Positions 12,380 through 22,311 of a stretch of DNA of 64,000 bases are shown here, piece by piece. Under the pieces are notes generated by a model, which saw nothing but the letters and a program-made list of their open reading frames with translations, did not search any database and had not been told where the DNA came from. The DNA comes from Hemerocallis citrina. Its lineage: Eukaryota; Streptophyta; Magnoliopsida; Asparagales; Asphodelaceae. Every line of letters starts with the position of its first letter. Position 1 is the first letter of the stretch. A program made the position numbers and the translations under genes. The DNA lies in the NCBI GenBank assembly GCA_017893485.1, contig JACEHZ010000589.1:1800501-1864500 (forward strand). The letters run 5' to 3'.

Positions 12380-12719
12380 CTAGTATTTTTCACGTGCGAT
12401 GCACGTTTTGATAAAGAGTTCGAGTTAAACTTGCGATACATGTAAGTCAACAATAAATAGCACGTGCGATGAATGCCTTAATTTTTAAAAAATGGAGCTG
12501 AACGGGCGATACACGTATTTCTTAAAAATTACGAAGGAAAAATTTTGATGTATACATGCGATGCACGTTTTGAAAAATAGATTTGGAGTTGCACGTGCGA
12601 TGCACATGTTTGTTTGGTGACATAGTGAGGACTCCTTCATATTAGTTATGTGCGTGCGATGCACGTGTTGGTAGATTGACAAATGACTCTAAGGCCTTCT
12701 CCCATTATAATATTAGAGA
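12380..12719 (-). mobile_element. Non-autonomous Helitron 1 (inside WIT 5'-UTR intron)
   Basis: On the minus strand it starts TCTCTAATATTATAATGGG after an A. It ends with a hairpin (ACGTGC-ATC-GCACGT), a short A-rich spacer and CTAG followed by T. This is the Helitron rule (5' TC, 3' hairpin plus CTRR, A/T insertion site). Several extra copies of the GTGCGATGCACGT hairpin occur inside (about 12550, 12591, 12651), as if several ends were stacked. It has no coding capacity. Confidence 0.75.
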
Positions 12720-13076
12720 TTAGAGATTAGACTTAGGGCTTAAAACCCAAAACTATACTACACTTCGTTGTCCTTTGGTACAATGCAATTAATTTTGGCA
12801 ATCCAGAGGTATCATCATCAGCTAAGCTACTTTCCACTTAAATGAGGTTCACTATGGAGCACAGACATCCATAGTTATTTCTATAACTAGTCAAACTGTG
12901 GAAGCCTGAGACTGCTAAAATCTAACATGAACCCACCACCTATAGGCTACAACATTCGACCAAAAATTTTGGGCTTCTCTAAAATTAGGCAAACTAAACA
13001 TATAACATGGGTAATTGTCCAAGACAAACAACAAAACCCCAATCCTACTTACACACCCCCAAACAAAAAACACACC

Positions 13077-13079
<3 letters not shown>

Positions 13080-13136
<57 letters not shown>
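13080..13136. repeat. Poly(A) run followed by (AAT)n
   Basis: An uninterrupted run of about 27 A residues is followed by about ten AAT triplets within the WIT 5'-UTR intron. It gives false lysine/isoleucine/asparagine-rich frames. Confidence 0.9.
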
Positions 13137-13137
<1 letters not shown>

Positions 13138-13330
13138 GGCCAAAGATTCTAAAATCAAATCAATCAAATTCTTGCTACTTTCAAGTTTACAGCTTTAGCA
13201 TATACCTACATGAATCCATCAATTTTAATTTGCAAAATACCCAATTGCAATTTTCTACTGAATCATACATAAAGAATCAAGAACTAAGTGCCATAATACT
13301 TTGTATTGTGATAGAGAAGAAGAAACTTAC

Positions 13331-13470
13331 TTAATTTGAGCTCCTCCTCAATTACAGGGATTTGGCTGTTGTTAATCTCAGCTTCTGAAAAATTTTTTGC
13401 TTTTACTTTTTCTTTTCCAGCTCCGAGAATCTTGAGATGTGTTTTGTTGAGGAGGCTGGCTGGCAATTAA
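13331..13470 (-). promoter_or_regulatory. WIT-like gene 5' untranslated exon (3' end approximate start)
   Basis: A minus-strand donor GTAAGT follows position 13331. Upstream sequence up to about 13470 has a UTR-like composition, with an out-of-frame short ATG ORF. The first intron then spans about 13330-12222, with acceptor GGGCAG just 14 bases before the WIT start codon. This fits the common plant pattern of an intron in the 5' UTR. The transcription start is not defined. Confidence 0.5.
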
Positions 13471-13759
13471 AGGAGGGGACAGGATCCCATCTAAAAGACG
13501 GTTTAGCGTCTTAGTGGGCCCGTTCCGGGCCTTCTTTTTGCTACGCTATATGGGCTTATTTACTCCAACCACATTGTGTGTGGGCCCGGTCCAATTAGGT
13601 TATTTGCTAAGAAAACAATTCTGAAGAGAACGGAACAATTGCTTTAAAAATTTATAGGATTACTTGCTAAAACATGAAGAAGAAGAAGAAAAAATAACTC
13701 CAAGGATTGGTGAAATTTAACTTTCGTTAATTATGAGAACGCTCGATCTAAAAAAAAAA
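13471..13759. promoter_or_regulatory. Presumed promoter-side region of the WIT-like gene
   Basis: This region lies immediately upstream of the WIT 5' exon on the minus strand. It contains a short GC-richer segment (about 13490-13600) and AT-rich sequence. No TATA box could be chosen with confidence. The assignment as promoter rests on position only. Confidence 0.3.
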
Positions 13760-13942
13760 CTAGTAATTTACACGTGTGATACACGTCTTTATAAATATTT
13801 TTTTTTATATAAATTCCGAGGTTGTCTAACATCGAACCTACGATCTCCTTTATATTAGTTATGCATGTGCATTGTACGTATTTGTTTGGGTTGCAAATAA
13901 AGTTTTTTTTTTTGACAAACTTTTCCATTAAAATAGTAGAGA
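13760..13942 (-). mobile_element. Non-autonomous Helitron 2
   Basis: Minus strand: starts TCTCTACTATTTTAATGG and ends with hairpin ACGTGT-ATC-ACACGT, a spacer and CTAG followed by T. It is 183 bp long with no coding capacity. Its start lies two bases from the end of Helitron 3. Confidence 0.75.
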
Positions 13943-13944
13943 TA

Positions 13945-14294
13945 CTAGTAATTTGTACGTACGATACACATTCTAATGATATTTTTTTTATATGATAAAT
14001 AATAATACGTGATCTGGCCTCGAACCTGAGATCTCCCTTTACTCATTCATACTCTTTACAAATTATCTTTACTGGCACAAACTTTTATTTTATATGAGTG
14101 ACACTTTTGTAAATAATTATGTAGCAAATAAATTTAAACTTTGAGGGTATTATGATAATTAACAATAGTTGAGTATGAATGGCTAATATAACTCTCACTT
14201 AAAATTGAATGGTTGAGATTAGATGGTTGAATGTCTATAAATTACAGGTTATCTACAAATGACAACCCCAACTCTTCTATTACAATATTAGAGA
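13945..14294 (-). mobile_element. Non-autonomous Helitron 3
   Basis: Minus strand: starts TCTCTAATATTGTAATAG and ends with an imperfect TGTGTATCGTACGT hairpin and CTAG before T. It is 350 bp long and belongs to the same family as Helitrons 1 and 2 by end sequence. It is noncoding. Confidence 0.7.
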
Positions 14295-15072
14295 TTAGAG
14301 ATTAACAAAAACAAATGGTGAGGCAATAAGTTGGAGTTATGTTTATCTCTGGATATTTGGCTCAAAAGGATTGGTCGTTAAGGAGGAAAAAAATCTTCTG
14401 AATTATGATTTATAAGAGTCCATTAGTAGTAGGAAGATGAAAGCTCGAGTCAGTTTCTTCAAAAATGGTAAGCCAATTTATTCACATCCAAAATATTCAA
14501 ATGTGAAGAAGAAGGCATTAATAGGTTTTGAGTCTCTCGTTCCATAGGGGTCCCATAAGGGTGTTTGGTTACACGTAAAAACTTTTCTAAAGTTGTAAGA
14601 ATGTTGTAGAGAGAAAAAAAATCATAAAAATGACTTCTAAAAAAGTGGTTTGATTGAATATAGATTTACAGTTGCTGTATCAGTTTTCCATGAATGATTA
14701 TGTTTGTTTGAGTTATAAGAATACTGTAGCAAAATTACTTTTTAATATTTTTCTTATTTTTGATTATATTTGAAATTAATCTCAATTATTTAATCTCTTT
14801 AAACTAAATTGATCTTAATTAAATTTTAAAAAACCGAAAGTGAAAAAAACCGAAACTTAAAATAAATTAAGCTAAAAAACACTTACCCCAAAAAAAAAAA
14901 CTGAAGAAAAAAAAAACAATGCTAAAAACGTACCTTAAAAAAAAAAAAAAAAAAAAAAAAACCCGAAACTGAACCGTAGCTTAAATCTCAGCACTGAGTC
15001 CCACATTGGCCAGGCGGTGTGAAGGTTTTTTTTTGTTTCAACAAGGATTTGTGAATTCTGTCATTGAACAAA
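14295..15072. other. Noncoding spacer with A-runs
   Basis: AT-rich sequence without coding signal. It holds A-runs at about 14888-14960 and a CCCACATTGG motif near 15000. A GGTGTTTGGTTACACGT-like stretch near 14553 may be the end of an old MITE, but no partner end was recognised. Confidence 0.4.
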
Positions 15073-15245
15073 GAGTAATGCTTTAGCCACTACCAATTTC
15101 ACTACCATTTGCTTCACTACCTTAGGTGGCATACTCCTATTGGAGAGTTCTCCCACCTACTCTATCATTTCCTACCTATTGGAATGTGCCACATAAGGTA
15201 GTGAAGAGAAATGTAGTGAAATTGGTAGTGGCTCTAGCATTACTC
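15073..15245. mobile_element. 173-bp MITE with 9-bp target duplication (Mutator-type size)
   Basis: The ends are inverted over about 35 bp (GAGTAATGCT, then GCCACTACCAATTTCACTAC) and flanked by perfect TTGAACAAA copies (15064-15072 and 15246-15254). A 9-bp duplication is characteristic of Mutator-like elements; the class call is inferred from that. Confidence 0.85.
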
Positions 15246-15414
15246 TTGAACAAAAGTAAGTTTAGAGGGGAAAGGGCAGTGTGGCTTAATTATGAAAAGA
15301 TTAATTATTAAATGGTTGGTTATATTCTTCATTTTTCGGCTTTGGTTTGGGGGACTTTTAGCCCCACATCGGTCAATGATAGAAAAGAACGTCTTAAATT
15401 TACGAGCATAGTGG
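15246..15414. other. Spacer between the MITE and the pararetrovirus flank
   Basis: No coding signal. It contains a GCCCCACATCGG motif near 15361 resembling the plant snRNA upstream sequence element, but no snRNA body follows. Confidence 0.3.
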
Positions 15415-15500
15415 GTAAATATCCCATTTTTCAAAAATATTTAGCCAAATACCCTTCTTCCAAAAATATTTAGCCAACTACCCCTTTTAATTAAATAACC
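15415..15500. repeat. Left flank of the pararetrovirus: repeated AATATTTAGCCAAATACCC units
   Basis: Two tandem imperfect units of about 32 bp (AAATATTTAGCCAAATACCC and AAATATTTAGCCAACTACCCC). A similar pair occurs inverted on the other side of the viral insert (about 23200-23275). Confidence 0.65.
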
Positions 15501-15550
15501 AAAAAATAAAATTTTATATATAACCCCACTCTAGAAATTATAAACTATAA

Positions 15551-15856
15551 TATACCTTAACCTTAAAAAAGCTGGATAATTCACAGAAAATAGAGAAACT
15601 TTCAAAATTCAAGATTAGATACGTTAATAAAAGATTAGTAGAAAGTAAGCATATTGCCAATAAAGAAATATCAGAATACCTATTACTAACAATAAAAGTA
15701 ACTAATCAACTACCTAAAGAGATACAAAAACAAATAGCATACAAAGTATTAAATTACAGAAACGAAGAAGCAAGTTGGTATTGCCAGCGCCTACTAGCAG
15801 ACAAAATAGTAGAACATGGAGCCAAAAATTTATTTAAACATACAAGACTTGGATGA
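15551..15856 (+). pseudogene. Pararetrovirus ORF1, C-terminal 100 codons
   Basis: The frame is open from the left virus boundary, after a TAA at 15548, to TGA at 15854-15856. It is lysine/glutamate-rich and helical (IANKEISEYLLLTIKVTNQL, then a W-Y-C-Q-R stretch). It has the codon bias of the following viral genes. It overlaps the start of the coat-protein frame at 15816. Function unknown. The N-terminal part was lost where the circular genome was opened. Confidence 0.55.
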
Positions 15857-17257
15857 AGTTTACACCGGTCCTGAAATGTTCATTGATATAAGAAAAAGAT
15901 TTAAGAATCATAAATAAAAATATAAAAGAATTAGGAAGATATATGACAGAATACCCAGAAGAAGAACTAGGCATAACAGAAGAAGGTATGCAAGCATTAG
16001 AAGCCATAACGAAGCTTAATATAAATATTCTAGAAATAGAAGATTTAATGGCAAATTCTAATTCAGAAGAAGTGCAAGAAGCCTTGAAAAATCTAGATAT
16101 AGCATACGAAGAAGTAAAAATGGACCAAGATAAAATTATTGAAAAACCTTCAGAAATTCCAAGTAACATGTATGAAATCTTAAGACCACCACCTCACAAA
16201 AAACCATACCAATTACCATGGAAATGGCAAAATACAAAAAGAAGAATGCAACTAGGAAAAGGTAAAGAAAAAGAAACTCCAAAATATGAACCAACAGAAC
16301 ACTTCGAAAAAGGAATAGCAGGAAATGGAGAATGGTTAGACCTAGATTGTGTAAAAGATGTAGATAGAACAATTGAAGAATGGGTAAAAGCTTCACTAAT
16401 AGTAGGATTTAGGCAAAACCTTAACGGAAATGCATTTGAAAAATTCATAGAAGCTACCTTTATGGGAGTAGTAGCAAAATGGTGGAACGGACTAAAAGAA
16501 GAAGAAAGAAATACTATAAGAAAATCAAGACCAATTGATGATAAAGGAACTGAAGAAGGTTCTGCACAACGGACTTTAGGTTTAAAAGAAATAATTACAA
16601 ATTACGAAAGAGCAATAAGAACCGAATTTAGTGTATACGATAAAGGAGAAAAACACACTATATATAAAAAGAATCAAGCAAGATGGAGATTAAGTAACTT
16701 AGAAATATGCGATTTGTGCCATTTTGACAACTATGCTTGTGAATTCCGAGAATATTATCAAGATAGTTATTACACAAAAGAAGAACGGAGTCCAATTTTA
16801 GACTCATTCTTTCTAAAATTACCTGATCCATGGAGCATAAACATATATAGTGCATACATAAATGAGAAAGTGAACCTTGAAGTAGACACTTTAGGGTATA
16901 GAACACAATTTGTAAAAGATTATAGAGACAAAGTATGTCAAGATGCTAGAGCAACAATGAAATATTATAGAACGTATAAACAAAGAATCTGCTGTGAAGA
17001 TGCAAAACCAAATCATTGGGGATGCAATAATAACTACAGATATAATAACTATAAATACACAAAGAGGAATAATCACAAATTCCAAAAATATCAACCAAAA
17101 TATAGGAAAACTTTTAAGAGATATAGAAAACCTTATAAAAAATACTTTAGAAAAATAAATAAAAACAAAAATAGACAGTATACGAAAAATCCAAAAAAAA
17201 TGTAATTGTTACATATGTGGAGAGGTAAGACATATATCACCAAATTGTCCTAAAATA
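15816..17257 (+). pseudogene. Pararetrovirus coat protein (capsid, CCHC zinc knuckle), frameshifted
   Basis: Caulimovirid capsid proteins package the DNA genome and end in a lysine-rich segment with a CCHC knuckle. The most likely start is ATG 15816 (MEPKIYLNIQDLDEVY), overlapping ORF1. The frame is lost near 15890-15912 and continues in the main open frame from about 15915 to 17205. This part has an acidic N-terminal region, a capsid core (WVKASLIVGFR, FIEATFMGVVAKWWNGL) and a very basic Lys/Asn/Tyr-rich C-terminus. The zinc knuckle (CYICGEVRHISPNC, 17207-17248) lies in the +1 frame just after an eight-A run at 17193-17200. This frame is shared with the next ORF. An indel in the A-run therefore probably split what was one capsid-movement polyprotein. 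Confidence 0.75.
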
Positions 17258-18706
17258 ATGAAAAAAGAAAATGTAAAATACGTAGAAGAAATTGAAGAAA
17301 TGAATAATATAAATTATGAACCCATAGAATATGATGAAGAATGGTCAGACATAAGCGAAGATGAAGAAATAATGGTAATGGAAGAAGATAGTGGAAGTAG
17401 TGAAGGTGAAACAGAAGAATGTGAAATATACATGTTAACTGATCTAACAGAAATAGGAGAACCCTCAGAAAGGGAAGAAAACAATGAAGAATTAAGAGAA
17501 AGAATGTGCTTTGACATACAAAAATACGATAAAATAAGAGAGACCAAATTAGATATAAATCCAAAAGAAATCTTTAAATTACCAATATTTGAAAGAAAGA
17601 AAAGCACCATAGTAATAGCTAGGAATAATGAACAACCTATAGACATTGAACAAGCACAAGGCAAAACCATAATCCCATTAATAACAGAAAGAATAATAAG
17701 ACAAGAAATGGAAAAGATAAACGAAAAAATCAGAAAAACATTAAGACACATACATTTAGGAGCTGTACAAATAATAATAAAAGCTTATTTTAAGGAAGGA
17801 ATAAATACACCCCTCCAAATATATCTAATGGATGATAGGATAATATCAAGTACACAAGACGCCTTAATAGGAATAGTGCAAGGAAACCTAATGTACCAAA
17901 AGATAAAGTTCACAATAAAACCTAATTTCTCTATAAGCATGACAGAAGAAAATAAAGATAAAAGTCTAGTCATGTATCATAAGTTATCAGGTATAGAAAT
18001 AATAGAAAAAAGCAAAGTTATGAGCATACAAATAAGAAATATTTACGCTTTCACTAGTAAGCACGAAGTAAAGAATAGAAATACGGACAATTTTAAAATA
18101 GAGCCGCTATTCAGCGAAATCATAAGGTACAAACCAGCTAGAGAAAATCCTGAAATGACCATACCAAATTATATAGAATTCGACTTTAATAAAGCAAAAG
18201 AAAAAGAAAAAGAAAAAGCACCACAAATAATGTTCGGAAAGAGGTCACTATCAATAAGAAATAAACAACAAGCATTAGAAATAATACCAATAATAAATAC
18301 ATTAGAACACCAAAATAATAACCAATTTAAAATAGAAATAGAATATTATGACAACGGAAAATGGAATAAACAAATAGCCTTAGGCGACACAGGAGCTACT
18401 AATTCACATATTAAACAAACAAATATAAAAACCACTGAATTGATAACATTAGATAACCCATATTATTACTTAGATTATTACAATAATAGACATCCAATTG
18501 TACATAAAATCATACTACCACTAAGGATAAATGGTAAAAATGAAATGTTGTTACATTTACATGTAGACCCAGAACAACATGTTAATGATATGTTATTAGG
18601 AACTGACTTCCTTACATCAGTACAACCTTACTCGATTCAAGAAGAAAAACTCACAATAACAGTAAACAATGAAAGCATGGTAATAAATAGGATATTGGAC
18701 AAATGA
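17258..18706 (+). CDS. Pararetrovirus movement protein (30K superfamily) with C-terminal aspartic-protease-like domain
   Basis: This is an open frame of 482 codons. Residues 1-75 are strongly acidic. From about residue 164 the sequence HIHLGAVQIIIKAYF, followed by a DDRI and a GNLMYQKIKF-type segment, fits the 30K movement-protein core of Caulimoviridae that moves virus through plasmodesmata. Residues about 360-480 look like a retropepsin fold: DTGAT at about residue 377 and MLLGTDFL further on. A second, canonical protease-like domain opens the next ORF. The ATG at 17258 is probably internal: the frame is open upstream through the coat-protein zinc knuckle. It ends in an ATGA overlap with the polymerase ORF (18703-18706), a typical stop-restart junction. 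No stops within. Confidence 0.75.
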   Translation: MKKENVKYVEEIEEMNNINYEPIEYDEEWSDISEDEEIMVMEEDSGSSEGETEECEIYMLTDLTEIGEPSEREENNEELRERMCFDIQKYDKIRETKLDINPKEIFKLPIFERKKSTIVIARNNEQPIDIEQAQGKTIIPLITERIIRQEMEKINEKIRKTLRHIHLGAVQIIIKAYFKEGINTPLQIYLMDDRIISSTQDALIGIVQGNLMYQKIKFTIKPNFSISMTEENKDKSLVMYHKLSGIEIIEKSKVMSIQIRNIYAFTSKHEVKNRNTDNFKIEPLFSEIIRYKPARENPEMTIPNYIEFDFNKAKEKEKEKAPQIMFGKRSLSIRNKQQALEIIPIINTLEHQNNNQFKIEIEYYDNGKWNKQIALGDTGATNSHIKQTNIKTTELITLDNPYYYLDYYNNRHPIVHKIILPLRINGKNEMLLHLHVDPEQHVNDMLLGTDFLTSVQPYSIQEEKLTITVNNESMVINRILDK

Positions 18707-20604
18707 ATCCATTAAGAGCAACAAAAAACACATTATACATCCTAATAGAATTTGTTTACGACGGATACAAATCAAGAAACTATCATAGTCTAATAGACAC
18801 CGGAGCAGGTACTAGTTTATGCCGCGAGAATATACTACCAAAATGGAAACAAGATGGTTTTAATAAAAAAGCCATATCTGGATTAACCGGACAAACAATC
18901 ATACTGGACAAATACCAACAAAACGTTAGTGTACAAATAGGAAGTTACATACTAAAAATATCCATAGTATACCAATTTAATGATATGAATAATGACGTAC
19001 TCTTAGGAAATGACTTCTTCCAATAATACTATCCCATAACTATATCACATAAATCAGTTGTATTTACAACACCTTGCGGACACCAAGCGATAGCAATTAG
19101 AATAACACAACCATATTCTAGAACTGACCTACCACACATCAGAGTTTCTTCAACCCAGCGTGGTGAATATCAATACTTACCAAATAAAACTAGAATACAA
19201 CAAGTTCAAATAACTACTACAAAAGAAATTTTACAAAAACAATTAGAGGATCTGTGCGGAGAAGACCCCTTAGCAAAATGGAACTTAAGTAAACCCACGG
19301 CACATATAGAGTTAATAGATAAGAACAAAATAATTAAAATTAGACCAATAAGACATACTCCAACAGACCTAGAAGAATTCAAAATACACATAAAAGAATT
19401 AATAGAAAATAATTATATAAGGAAATCACAAAGTCCTCATTCATCACTAGCATTCATAGTAAAAAAGCATTCAGAAGAAAAAAGAGGTAAATCTCGAATG
19501 GTAGTAAATTACAAGAAATTAAATAAAAATACTAAGAGATTTGGATACCCACTACCAGATATGCAAATACTACTTAACACAGTAAGAACAAGAAAATTAT
19601 ATTCGAAATTTGACTGTAAATCAGGATTTTATCATGTAAAATTAACAGAAGATTCAAAAACTTTAACGGCATTTAGCACACCTCAAGGATTCTATGCATG
19701 GAATGTATTACCATTCGGATACAAAAATAGCCCAGGAATATTTCAAGAATATATGGATAAATTTTTTGAAAAATACAACAATTTTATATTAGTATATGTA
19801 GATGATATTCTAATAGGGTCAGAAGACGAAGAACAACATAAAGAACATCTACTAAAATTCATAGAAATAGTGAAAGATACAGGCATTATACTATCAAAAA
19901 AGAAGAAGGAATTATTCAAAACTGAGATAGAATTCTTAGGAACAAAATTATCGCATGAAGGAATAGAGTTACAACCACATATAGCAGAAAAAATAAAGAC
20001 TTTTCCTGATGTCTTAAAAGAAAAAAGAGAAGTACAAGCCATAATAGGATTACTAAATCAAACAAGAGGTTACATACCAAATTTATCAGCAAAAACAAAT
20101 TGGTTGCAACAAAAACTTAAAAAGTCTAAGAAATGGGAATGGACCCCGGAGGATGAAGAGAAACTTAAAATATTAAAACAACAAACTTCAGAGTTATCAA
20201 AGCTAAGACTACCAGTTAAAGAATGTTCTTGGATAATAGAAACTGATGCATGTGAAACTAATTGGGGAGCGGTATTAAAATTCATTGAAACAGGAGAAAG
20301 TGAAGAAAAATTAGCTAGATATACTAGTGGTTCTTTCACACAAACCCAACAAAATTACCACATAAACGAAAAAGAACTACTAGCAATCTTAAAAGCTATA
20401 AAAAAGTTTGAATTATTCATAATACATACAAAATTTACGGAAAGAACAGATAATACACAAGCAAAAAGTTGGATCAATAAAATAATAGACCCAACCATAG
20501 CAAATAAAAGATTGATTAGATGGCAGATGAAGTTAGCACATTACGATTTCTTAATAGAAAACATAAAAGGAAAACTTAATATTTTAGCCGATTTCTTATC
20601 ATGA
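18703..20604 (+). pseudogene. Pararetrovirus protease-reverse transcriptase-RNase H polyprotein (one in-frame stop)
   Basis: This polyprotein copies the viral pregenomic RNA into DNA. From the start: an aspartic protease with DTGAG at residue 32 and LLGNDFF near 105; RT with SRMVVNYKKLN, FDCKSGFYHVKL, PFGYKNSPGIFQ and the catalytic YVDD at about residue 365; and RNase H with a catalytic Asp in ETDACETNWGA near residue 515. One TAA at 19024-19026, directly after the protease, interrupts a frame that is otherwise open for 633 codons. No other damage was seen. It overlaps the upstream ORF by ATGA and the downstream ORF by ATGA (20601-20604). No integrase domain is present, which separates it from Gypsy elements. 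Confidence 0.93.
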
Positions 20605-21644
20605 AATTAACTATTTCCACTTGTTGCAGAATGGAAACCCGAGTTCAGCAAATAGAACGAGATATAGTCTACCTAAAGGAGACAGCAGAGCAATTAAAAG
20701 GAGTATTTAACCAGTTACAACTACAAATATGTGGACTCCAGAGTCTGTCCTATCAGCATATAAGCCAGCATGTAACCACAGAAAATATGGCGGATGAAAA
20801 AATGAGTGAGATAGGTGAGCCTTCTCAGTCAGTTAAGGAAGAAGCAATTACATCTCCAAATAAAACCACATATAAGGAGACACTTCTTACAGAGAAAGCT
20901 CCTATCAAAACATCAAAGAAAATATTATTTTTACAATATATTCAGAAGCTATGCCAAGTAACTGAAGTAAACCAATTCATCAGAACCATATCTCAGCAGC
21001 ACATGAACAAGGCCATCATCCTACCAGGAGCCAATCCGAGAACAACTAGGGCACTATTCGAAAGAGGACTTATCCATTGTATTTACCCATCCAGAGAATG
21101 TGAAGAACTAATCCATCTACCAAGAGAAATTTACAAGGCAGCTAAAAGTTATTTTGGGCTCACGAAGGCCTCAAAAATATATGTTAGAATGTATTCAGCC
21201 ATCCCAGAGTATCTAAATGATGAGGAAGAATACCCAGCAGAACATGTTATAAAAATAGGGATGACCACCCAAATAATCTATGGAGCATCAAACATTGTAC
21301 CATTTAAGGCCGAAGAATTTGAGAAATTAATCCCAGAAAGAAGAGCAATGGGCTTTAGGAACATGTACTGTGAATTAAAAGACATAAAACAAAGAGACAG
21401 CAATATATGGATCTATGACAGCCCAGATCCAGATAAGATAATAATGTAAAGTATAACAAAAATCAAACAGCCACAAGATAAACATGAGCTGTTTGACAGC
21501 TGGTACCAGATACTATCTATTGGAGCAATGACAATGACAGCAGAGACAGCTGTACATTACTCTAGCCTGATGAAGATGGAACACCAACATAAATGTGCAG
21601 CATGTGAAGATGTCGGCCAAGAGGAATCTCTTTTCCTGGAATAA
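20601..21644 (+). pseudogene. Pararetrovirus transactivator/viroplasmin-like protein (one in-frame stop)
   Basis: It starts in an ATGA overlap with the polymerase stop. The N-terminal ~60 residues are a predicted coiled coil (METRVQQIERDIVYLKETAE). A linker rich in Ser/Thr/Lys follows, then a core with LIHCIYPSRECEELIHLP and HVIKIGMTTQIIYG. Position and pattern fit the translational transactivator/inclusion-body protein of caulimo-, soymo-, cavemo- and solendoviruses, which enables reinitiation on polycistronic RNA. A TAA at 21447-21449 ends the first 282 codons, but the same frame continues to 21644. The continuation ends in a Cys-X2-Cys-type tail (HKCAACEDVG), so the first stop is probably a lesion. 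The match to the family is by context and weak motifs. Confidence 0.6.
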
Positions 21645-21677
21645 GCCAAAAATGTAATCAGAGCATTTAATGTAACA

Positions 21678-21790
21678 TGACGTAAGCACTGATGTAAGAA
21701 AAGCAATAATTGTATATGTGATGTAAGCAGTGATGTAAGGAGAATAATAATTGTATCTGGTGTGAAGCCATCCCTTCGGCTATAAAAGGG
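21678..21790 (+). promoter_or_regulatory. Pararetrovirus pregenomic promoter: two as-1-like elements and a TATA box
   Basis: Two copies of a paired TGACGTAAG/TGATGTAAG motif lie at 21678-21697 and 21719-21738. A TATA box (TATAAAAGGG) follows at 21781-21790. The spacing resembles the as-1 and TATA arrangement of caulimovirid 35S-type promoters, where as-1 binds TGA bZIP factors. Transcription would start near 21811 by the usual distance. Activity is inferred only. Confidence 0.8.
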
Positions 21791-21878
21791 AAGGCAGGGT
21801 AAGGGAGAGGGCAGACTATCTTGAAAAGAAAAAATTCCTCATAATCTTTGTAAGTCTCTTTGTAACAAGCTTGAAGAA

Positions 21879-21884
21879 AATAAA
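21879..21884 (+). terminator. Pararetrovirus poly(A) signal AATAAA
   Basis: AATAAA lies about 70 bases after the expected transcription start. In caulimovirids the signal sits just downstream of the start, is bypassed on the first pass, and makes the terminally redundant RNA. Confidence 0.65.
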
Positions 21885-22311
21885 ATATCTTTTATGAGTA
21901 CATCTATCAGCCTCCGTAGAAAATAAGGTATGAACAACTAAATTCCTTTCCCCTAGAGAGAGTTTTGTAAGGCTCTGCCTAAATATTCTTGCAAAAAGAC
22001 TCATTTGCTACCTTCTATAGTTAGACTTTTGTGGTTGTCTGTACCAAAGTGCTACTAGTTGTTCTAGACGTATCTCTTGGATGAAGCCCTAGTGAGGGCA
22101 TAGTAATCTTGAGATGGGAAGAACGTAAAAGGAGCACAGAAATCGGGGTGCATACCGGGGGTATTTTATCTACTGGTAGGAACTGGTACAGAACAGATCA
22201 AAAAAGTTTAACTAGGTCGGAAGCATGATGGGCCGTTTTGTTTTGATTTTTAGGTATCCTTAGAAATCTCTCTCTGCTCTTTATTTCATAAATCCTTATT
22301 ATTCAAAAGCA

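Noticed and set aside
13007..13334. Lysine/asparagine/isoleucine-rich frames in the WIT intron
   Set aside because: They read through a poly(A) run and an AAT repeat.
14985..15375. snRNA upstream-element-like CCCACATTGG and CCCACATCGG
   Set aside because: No properly spaced TATA box and no U-snRNA body follow; the motif is common in plant intergenic DNA.
17250..17751. Long minus-strand frames opposite the viral movement-protein ORF
   Set aside because: They are leucine/serine-rich shadows of an AT-rich, lysine/glutamate/isoleucine-rich plus-strand gene and show no domain of their own.
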